Source: Chthoniobacterales bacterium
GTDB taxonomy: Bacteria > Verrucomicrobiota > Verrucomicrobiia > Chthoniobacterales > UBA10450
Length of the DNA: 6,533 nt
Direction: 5' to 3'
Assembly: GCA_013697015.1 (NCBI GenBank)
Contig: JACCXL010000138.1
Location: 1 to 6,533 of the forward strand
Below are positions 1-4,521 of this stretch, in pieces. The first letter of the stretch is position 1. Each line of letters opens with the position of its first letter. A model generated the notes under the pieces. It had not been told where the DNA came from and did no database searches. It was given only the letters and a program-made list of their open reading frames with translations. Made by a program: the position numbers and the translations under genes.

Positions 1-960
1 GAGGAAAAAGAGGGGAACATCGTCTGGCAGGCGCCACCGGCCAAAGGCCGACAAAATGTCATCAAGCCTGAGACAGCCTACGAAGTTCACTCGTGCCTGA
101 TCGATGCCCTGGAGAGCGGAACCGGCGAGGCTGCTTCCACGAAATTTGGTCTGAAGAAGTTCCCCGCCGCAGGCAAAACCGGCACGGCCTACGATTTTAC
201 CGACGCGCTCTTTGCCGGTTACGACAGCGCCATGACCTGCGCGGTTTGGGCGGGCTTCGATAAGCCGCAGAAGATTTATCGCGGCGCCTTCGGCAGCGAG
301 ATTGCGATGCCGATCTGGGTCGACATCATGAACGCATCCGCAGAGCGTTATCCGCCCAGCGTGATCCCGGTGCCATCGGGAGTGAAGACGGTCGAGATCT
401 GCGCCAAGTCGGGGTTGCTCGCGACCGATAAGTGTTTTGAAACGGTCAAGACTGCAGGTGGAGAATCGAAGCAGGTCTCGACGACATACAAAGAACTGGC
501 GACGACTGCCCAAATGCCAACCGATCCATGCAGTGTGCACGGCGAAGCCCGCGCTCGCCTTGTCCGGGATCTCCCCACCTCGGGCGTGCCGCGCGCCGCG
601 CTTGTGGCCGACACCAAGCAGCTCGAGCCGGTGACAATTCGTGGTCCGGTCCTTCTCGCCGAGAACGATCCGTATAACTCGGTTCGCTCAACCGAAAAGC
701 CGAAAGCAAGCCCAACGCCGGAGACGATCGCGGGAAAAGCAGAGGCGAGCGAGTCGCTCGCGGCGCCGGCGACGGACGCGTCGGAGCCAATCTTACGTGC
801 CATTCCGCTAACGCCGATTGAGCAAAGGCCGGTGGAATCGGTTGGGCGCAAGCCGTTGGAGATCCGCCGCGCGAAACCGGTGCAGCCCGACGAGGAAGAA
901 GAGAGCGAGACGGTGATTCCGCGAGCGCGACCGGTGCCCACGGTGGACCCGGGCGATTAG
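1..960 (+). CDS. Penicillin-binding protein, C-terminal part (transpeptidase domain end plus low-complexity tail); 5' end outside window
   Basis: This is the C-terminal 319 residues of a peptidoglycan transpeptidase, most likely a class A (PBP1A-like) enzyme that crosslinks stem peptides in the periplasm. The frame is open from base 1, so the start lies upstream. Visible evidence is the active-site motif KTGT at fragment residues 59-62 (bases 175-186) in the context AAGKTGTAYDF. It is followed by a segment running from DALFAGYDSAMTCAVWAGFD to the PIWVDIM stretch, typical of the end of this domain. The preceding stretch (about 20-45) matches the helix before KTG in this family. After the domain comes a short region with Cys134, Cys145, Cys177 and His180, which resembles the 'SGLLAT..C ... 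TDPC..H' segment often found at the end of PBP1A proteins. Residues 181-319 are a Pro/Glu/Arg/Ala-rich tail, probably disordered. The SxxK and SxN motifs and any glycosyltransferase domain are outside the window, so the class A assignment is inferred. The next gene starts 2 bases after the stop, which suggests one transcript. Confidence 0.9.
   Translation, partial: EEKEGNIVWQAPPAKGRQNVIKPETAYEVHSCLIDALESGTGEAASTKFGLKKFPAAGKTGTAYDFTDALFAGYDSAMTCAVWAGFDKPQKIYRGAFGSEIAMPIWVDIMNASAERYPPSVIPVPSGVKTVEICAKSGLLATDKCFETVKTAGGESKQVSTTYKELATTAQMPTDPCSVHGEARARLVRDLPTSGVPRAALVADTKQLEPVTIRGPVLLAENDPYNSVRSTEKPKASPTPETIAGKAEASESLAAPATDASEPILRAIPLTPIEQRPVESVGRKPLEIRRAKPVQPDEEEESETVIPRARPVPTVDPGD
790..936 (+). 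repeat. Degenerate heptad-like protein repeat (I-x-R-A-x-P-V/L) in the PBP tail
   Basis: Three short related peptides lie in the C-terminal tail of the penicillin-binding protein: ILRAIPL (fragment residues 264-270), IRRAKPV (288-294) and IPRARPV (306-312). They are separated by 17 and 11 residues of acidic or proline-rich sequence, including an EEEESE run. They are visible only at protein level, because the codons differ. They may be chance similarity in a biased composition or short linear binding motifs; no function is known to me. Confidence 0.35.
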
Positions 961-962
961 GC

Positions 963-1994
963 ATGGGGACGCGCCGGCGTGAGCAATTTCGACTGACGGT
1001 TCTGAATCCCGGTGGTCGCGACCGGGAGCAGCATTTCGATACGCTGGAATCGGCGGGGGAAGACGCGCATGCGCCGGTTAATTTTCACGCGTATGCCGCC
1101 TGCACTCAGGGGAGTTTCCAGAGCAATGTGCGCCGGGCGATCGCGGAAGAAACGCCAGTGCTCGTCTTATTGCACGGAGACTTCAAAGCATCGCTGCAAG
1201 CGGTGCGCGCTTTGAAGACGGCGCGCCGCACGGTGGTTGTCTCGCTGAAAGAAACCGGGCTGCACCAGATTGCCGATCAACTTTCGGACCCGTCGAAGCT
1301 CGCGCGTTTCGTGGCAGCGCTCCACCTAGCAGACGGGGCAATTGGAGCCACGCCGGAATCGGCCGAATTTTTTGCGTCGTTTAACGGCGCCAAAAAACGC
1401 ACCGCTTACATTCCAACTCCATATCCCGTAGAGCAAAATGCCTGGGATTATTCGCTGCCGCAGTCGCAACGCGCGGGGATTTTTGTCGGGACGCGGGAGT
1501 GGGACGTCCCTTCCCGCAATCATCTCGCCGCCGTTCAGATCGCGCGACGGATCGGCCATGCCGCGGAAGAGGCGATCACCGTTTTCAATTTCGAGGGAGC
1601 AAAAGGCCGGCGGTTGCTGCGTGCCTTAGGCTTCGCGAGCGAGCGCGTTCTCGAACACAAACTCAGTTACACAAATTATCTGGCCGAAGTGGCCCGGCAT
1701 AAAATCGTCTGGCAACTCGACACCAGCTTTGTGCCCGGCCAGGTGGCGCGCGACGCTCTGCTCTGCGGACTTCCATGTGTGGGAGGGAACGGCGCGATCG
1801 ATCGACTGGCGTTTCCGCACCTCTGCGGGTGGAATCGCTCTTTCGAACAGCTAACGCAGGTCGCGATCCAGCTTTGCACCGACGCTTCCTTCTATGCTGA
1901 TGCAGTTGACGAGGCGCGCGCCAACGCCCGTGCCCGCGTTTCATTCGCAGTCGTGGCGCGCGAATTGGCCGATTTCTTTGTGACGTTATCCTGA
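963..1994 (+). CDS. Divergent glycosyltransferase-like protein (probable GT-B fold)
   Basis: This 343-residue protein is probably cytoplasmic, with no signal peptide or membrane span. Its layout suggests a two-domain GT-B glycosyltransferase that would transfer a sugar from a nucleotide donor to a surface glycan. The N-terminal half has alternating beta/alpha segments (VLVLLHGDF at 65-73, RRTVVVSLKETG at 88-99), then a linker with YIPTPYP at 149-155. The C-terminal half begins with GIFVGTREWDVPSRNHL (172-188), equivalent to the 'G.....K....' strand of GT4 enzymes. It continues to SFVPGQVARDALLCGLPCVGG (255-275), which aligns in position with the 'EG.P....EAMA.G.PVV' donor-site loop. The EX7E glutamates of GT4 are absent, so family and activity are uncertain. 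The ATG sits 2 bases after the PBP stop with no clear Shine-Dalgarno, so translational coupling is likely. The 3' end overlaps the oppositely oriented glycosyltransferase by 9 bases. Confidence 0.65.
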   Translation: MGTRRREQFRLTVLNPGGRDREQHFDTLESAGEDAHAPVNFHAYAACTQGSFQSNVRRAIAEETPVLVLLHGDFKASLQAVRALKTARRTVVVSLKETGLHQIADQLSDPSKLARFVAALHLADGAIGATPESAEFFASFNGAKKRTAYIPTPYPVEQNAWDYSLPQSQRAGIFVGTREWDVPSRNHLAAVQIARRIGHAAEEAITVFNFEGAKGRRLLRALGFASERVLEHKLSYTNYLAEVARHKIVWQLDTSFVPGQVARDALLCGLPCVGGNGAIDRLAFPHLCGWNRSFEQLTQVAIQLCTDASFYADAVDEARANARARVSFAVVARELADFFVTLS

Positions 1995-3218
1995 ATTCCC
2001 GCGATGCCGGATCGCTTCGGCGTAATATTCCTCGAGCTTTCGCACCTGAGATCGCTGCTCGAATTTCTCTGTCACGGCGGCCGAACCAGCGCGCGCGATT
2101 TGGCTGAGGCGCGCGGGATTTAGAACCGCGGTGAGCAATTCCCGGCCGAGCGATGGTGCGTCTCGCTCAGCCACCAGAAAACCGGTGCTCACATGTATTA
2201 CTGCCTCGGGAATCCCGCCATGGGAGGTCGCAAAAACAGGCAAGCCGCTCGCCATCGCCTCGAGCATGCCATTCGGGACGCCTTCCTGATTCCCATCCTC
2301 GCCGGTCTCGCTCGGGTGCAGAAAAAGATGCGAACGATAGAGAAGCTCGCGCAACGAATCTTGCGCGAGAAAACCAGGGAAATTGACCTGCGCGGTCACG
2401 CCCAGATCTCGGGCGAGCGCCTCCAGTTGCGAGCGCAGCGGTCCTTCGCCGGCGATCGTGAGCGAGGCGTTCGGATAGCACTGCGCAAACGCAGCAAAGG
2501 CGCGGAGCGTGGTCGCGAAACCCTTTTTTGGAATGAGGCGCCCCGTTTGCAGCAGTCGCCACGCGCCGTTTGCCGGCCACGTTCGTTCCCGAAAAGGAAA
2601 TTGGTCGAGCGGGATGCCGGTTCGTTGCAAGCGCAGCTTGGCTGCATCACAACCAATCTCGAGCAGCGCTTTTCCGAGCGATTCAGACCGCACCAGGACG
2701 AGCTCCGCCGCGGCCAGCATTTTCTTCGTCGCCGCGAGATAGGCCGGTTTCGCGAGATCGACCATCACGTCGGCGCCATGGAAAGAAACAAGAACCGGCT
2801 TCGGCCACACACGGATCAGCGGAAGTAAGTGCACCGCGATATGGCCGAAGTAGATGTGCAGCAACCGCGCATCGGCCTTTGTCAGCACAGCCCGCAACGC
2901 GCACACCTCCCGCTGCGAGACTTGCCATGGCACATCGCGGATCTGGCGGAACCAGACACGACGCAGAAAATGCGTAGCCGGTTTCGGAATCACCGTTACA
3001 TCCGAGAACGGGAAACGCTCGGATTCCTCGCGCTTCTGTGCGATCACGATCGGGCGAAACGTCTCCAGGGCGGTGATCTGCCGGTAGATGTGCAACATCT
3101 CCGGTTTCAGAAAAGTCGCGCAATAACACGCGACCACGGGCCGTGGTGCCGGCAGAGCTGAAGCGGCCGACTCGTGCGTCAATACCAGACGATTTCGAAC
3201 AGCTTGATGCCGTTCCAC
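1986..3218 (-). CDS. Family 4 glycosyltransferase (WcaL/colanic-acid-type, GT-B fold)
   Basis: This is a cytoplasmic retaining glycosyltransferase of about 410 residues, the usual length for GT4. It likely adds a hexose from a nucleotide-sugar during exopolysaccharide or lipopolysaccharide assembly. Motifs in order are HIYFGHIA (121-128) and SFHGADV (145-151) in the acceptor domain, then GRLIPKKGF (226-234), AGEGPLRSQL (256-265) and HPSETGEDGNQEGVPNGMLEAMASGLPV (301-328) in the donor domain. The last holds the EX7E pair Glu312/Glu320 and is followed by HGGIPEAV (333-340). The GEDGNQEGVPNGMLEAMA form is characteristic of WcaL-like enzymes. The exact sugar and linkage cannot be read from sequence. 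The start is uncertain. The upstream-most candidate is a GTG at 3218 with only a weak GGGA nearby. A TTG at 3182 overlaps the stop of the upstream small gene. Recognisable family similarity begins around residue 27 (PVVACYCATFLKPEML), so the first 12-25 residues may not be translated. It follows the small exported-protein gene on the same strand and probably shares its transcript. Confidence 0.93.
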   Translation of the reverse strand: MERHQAVRNRLVLTHESAASALPAPRPVVACYCATFLKPEMLHIYRQITALETFRPIVIAQKREESERFPFSDVTVIPKPATHFLRRVWFRQIRDVPWQVSQREVCALRAVLTKADARLLHIYFGHIAVHLLPLIRVWPKPVLVSFHGADVMVDLAKPAYLAATKKMLAAAELVLVRSESLGKALLEIGCDAAKLRLQRTGIPLDQFPFRERTWPANGAWRLLQTGRLIPKKGFATTLRAFAAFAQCYPNASLTIAGEGPLRSQLEALARDLGVTAQVNFPGFLAQDSLRELLYRSHLFLHPSETGEDGNQEGVPNGMLEAMASGLPVFATSHGGIPEAVIHVSTGFLVAERDAPSLGRELLTAVLNPARLSQIARAGSAAVTEKFEQRSQVRKLEEYYAEAIRHRGNSG

Positions 3219-3487
3219 TTCCCGGGATAGCCCGGCTTGTAGGTCACACTTTCCTCAGCCGTGCCGTAACGTCGGGGAGCGAGAGGATTCAGCATCTGCA
3301 AAGGATTACCGCCACGGAGCGCGCGCGGGACCACGCCGGTGACGTGTTCCCGGGTGAGCGGCACGCGACGTTCACGAACCGGTCGACGGTTCGTTTCCTG
3401 GCGCACCGCAAAATTATCGGCCGCGTGCGCCGTGACTGCGGCCAGAAAGAGAACCGCGAAGCAGGTGTTTTTCATAGGAGGTTTCAC
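3179..3487 (-). CDS. Small exported protein of unknown function, signal peptide
   Basis: This is a 102-residue protein (98 if translation begins at the internal ATG). I do not recognise a named family. It opens with a classical Sec signal peptide: basic KPPMKN, hydrophobic TCFAVLFLAAVTA, then a likely AHA|AD cleavage after residue 22. The mature part is about 80 residues and rich in Arg and Pro (RRPVRERRVPLTREHV). It ends with PLQMLNPLAPRRYG, a Gly/Pro/Lys stretch and the aromatic end KLFEIVWY. No cysteine follows the signal, so it is not a lipoprotein. The GTG at 3487 is preferred because GGGGAG lies 4 bases upstream. The ATG at 3475 gives a cleaner signal peptide but has CCTCCT directly before it and no ribosome site at proper spacing. 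Its 3' end overlaps the 5' end of the family 4 glycosyltransferase frame by up to 40 bases. The signal peptide makes a real gene likely despite the short length. Confidence 0.72.
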   Translation of the reverse strand: MKPPMKNTCFAVLFLAAVTAHAADNFAVRQETNRRPVRERRVPLTREHVTGVVPRALRGGNPLQMLNPLAPRRYGTAEESVTYKPGYPGKWNGIKLFEIVWY

Positions 3488-3546
3488 GCGGCTCCCCGGC
3501 GCAAACTCTTGCCGGCCATCCAGTCGCGGCCCACAGTTATAGCGCG
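3488..3546. promoter_or_regulatory. 59-base divergent intergenic region between the small exported protein and kdsD
   Basis: This is the only divergent gap in the window, so it should carry start signals for both directions or overlap them. It contains the GGGGAG ribosome site of the minus-strand gene (about 3492-3497). The kdsD side has no evident Shine-Dalgarno before its ATG (the sequence is GTTATAGCGCG-ATG). With so little room, at least one promoter must extend into a flanking coding region. Confidence 0.5.
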
Positions 3547-3563
3547 ATGGACTATCTTGGGAA
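3536..3563 (-). promoter_or_regulatory. Candidate sigma-70-like promoter for the small exported protein and family 4 glycosyltransferase
   Basis: Reading the minus strand there is TTCCCA (3563-3558; 4 of 6 matches to TTGACA), a 16-base spacer, then TATAAC (3541-3536; 5 of 6 matches to TATAAT). The predicted transcript would start near 3529 and give a leader of about 40 bases before the GTG at 3487. The -35 element lies inside the first codons of kdsD on the other strand. In GC-rich DNA a match this good is notable, but a single hexamer pair is weak evidence and the promoter consensus of this organism is unknown. Confidence 0.35.
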
Positions 3564-4518
3564 GGCTAGACGCGTGCTGGAGATCGAAATTTTCGAGATC
3601 CAACGGCTGCGCGACCGGTTGGACGACAATTTCGCGCGCGCAGTGGAGCTGATTAAGGAGACCGTCGAAACCCGTGGCAAAGTGGTTGTCCTGGGTGTGG
3701 GCAAATCCGGACACATCGGCGCGAAAATTGCCGCCACTCTCACCAGTACCGGGTCTCCGGCGGTCGTGCTCGACTCGCTTAATGCGCTGCACGGTGATCT
3801 CGGCATGGTTTCCGATGGCGACGTGGTGCTGGCGCTCAGTACCAGCGGCGAGACGGAGGAGTTGCTTCGCATCCTTCCGGCGATCGCGCGTTTTCAAGTC
3901 AAGATCATCGCGATGTGCGGAGTCCGCGACTCGACGCTGGCGCAGAACGCGCACGTCTTTCTCGACGCCAACGTGGAACAGGAAGCGTGCCCACTGAATT
4001 TGGCTCCCACCTCCAGCACCACTGCGATGCTCGCCCTTGGCGACGCGATCGCCATGGTCCTGCTGGAAGCGCGCGGGTTCCAAAAGGAGGACTTCGCGCG
4101 TTTTCATCCGGCCGGCATGATCGGTCGCAGTTTGCTGCTGCGTGTGCATCAAATCATGCGACCGCGGGCGGCGCTCGCGCTGGTCGCGCCCGACACTCCG
4201 ATCACCTCGGTTTTGAAAACGATGACGGGATTGCGCGCCGGCGCGGCCGTCGTCGCGGATGCGGAGGGACAGCTGCTCGGGATTTTCACGCATGGTGATT
4301 TCGTGCGTCACTTCCAAAATGATCCGCGGGTTGGCGAACGGCTCGTGGCGGACCTGATGACGTTGAACCCGGTCACGATTCATCAGGACAAGCTGGCGGT
4401 CGAAGTGCTAAACCTTCTCGAACGCCATCGCATCGACGATCTGGTGGTGGTGGACGATCGCGGCGCGCCAGTCGGCATCGTCGATTCGCAGGATTTAACG
4501 AAGCTGAAGCTGCTTTAG
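3547..4518 (+). CDS. kdsD: Arabinose-5-phosphate isomerase (KdsD/KpsF/GutQ family), SIS + 2 CBS
   Basis: This cytoplasmic enzyme converts D-ribulose 5-phosphate to D-arabinose 5-phosphate, the first committed step towards Kdo for lipopolysaccharide. Its 323 residues match the family length. The start MDYLGKARRVLEIE fits the usual N-terminus, which supports the ATG at 3547 although no clear Shine-Dalgarno precedes it. The SIS domain (about 30-195) shows GVGKSGHIG (50-58), ALHGDLGM (80-87), STSGETEE (98-105), VEQEACPLNLAPTSST (143-158) and FHPAGMIGR (186-194). By position, the catalytic residues known in E. coli KdsD (Lys59, Glu111, Glu152, His193) correspond to Lys53, Glu105, Glu146 and His187, all present. 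Two CBS domains follow (about 200-262 and 266-323), which probably bind a nucleotide or sugar nucleotide. One variation is Asn79 where E. coli has Glu in PAEALHGDLG. The restriction-modification gene starts 3 bases after its stop. Isoenzyme identity (kdsD versus kpsF or gutQ) cannot be settled; no capsule or glucitol genes are visible. Confidence 0.95.
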   Translation: MDYLGKARRVLEIEIFEIQRLRDRLDDNFARAVELIKETVETRGKVVVLGVGKSGHIGAKIAATLTSTGSPAVVLDSLNALHGDLGMVSDGDVVLALSTSGETEELLRILPAIARFQVKIIAMCGVRDSTLAQNAHVFLDANVEQEACPLNLAPTSSTTAMLALGDAIAMVLLEARGFQKEDFARFHPAGMIGRSLLLRVHQIMRPRAALALVAPDTPITSVLKTMTGLRAGAAVVADAEGQLLGIFTHGDFVRHFQNDPRVGERLVADLMTLNPVTIHQDKLAVEVLNLLERHRIDDLVVVDDRGAPVGIVDSQDLTKLKLL

Positions 4519-4521
4519 GGG

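Noticed and set aside
745..761. Perfect 8-base inverted repeat GCGAGCGA-G-TCGCTCGC
   Set aside because: It lies within the coding tail of the penicillin-binding protein, has a one-base centre and no T-run, and is likely chance in a GC-rich repetitive-composition segment.
348..964. Long minus-strand open frames opposite the penicillin-binding protein (up to 197 codons)
   Set aside because: These are shadows of a high-GC gene. They are Ser/Arg/Ala-rich with no domain signal, while the plus-strand frame has the KTG motif.
2193..2828. 211-codon plus-strand open frame opposite the family 4 glycosyltransferase
   Set aside because: Its composition is dominated by Arg and Gln without motifs, and the minus-strand GT4 signature is clear over the same bases.
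3132..3147. Small hairpin CCACG-GGC-CGTGG
   Set aside because: It is inside the 5' coding part of the family 4 glycosyltransferase, with a short stem and no associated T-run or operator context.
3484..4383. 299-codon minus-strand open frame opposite kdsD
   Set aside because: Its translation is Arg/His/Gln/Asp-rich, as expected from the antisense of a GC-rich gene. The opposite frame is an unmistakable SIS-CBS isomerase.
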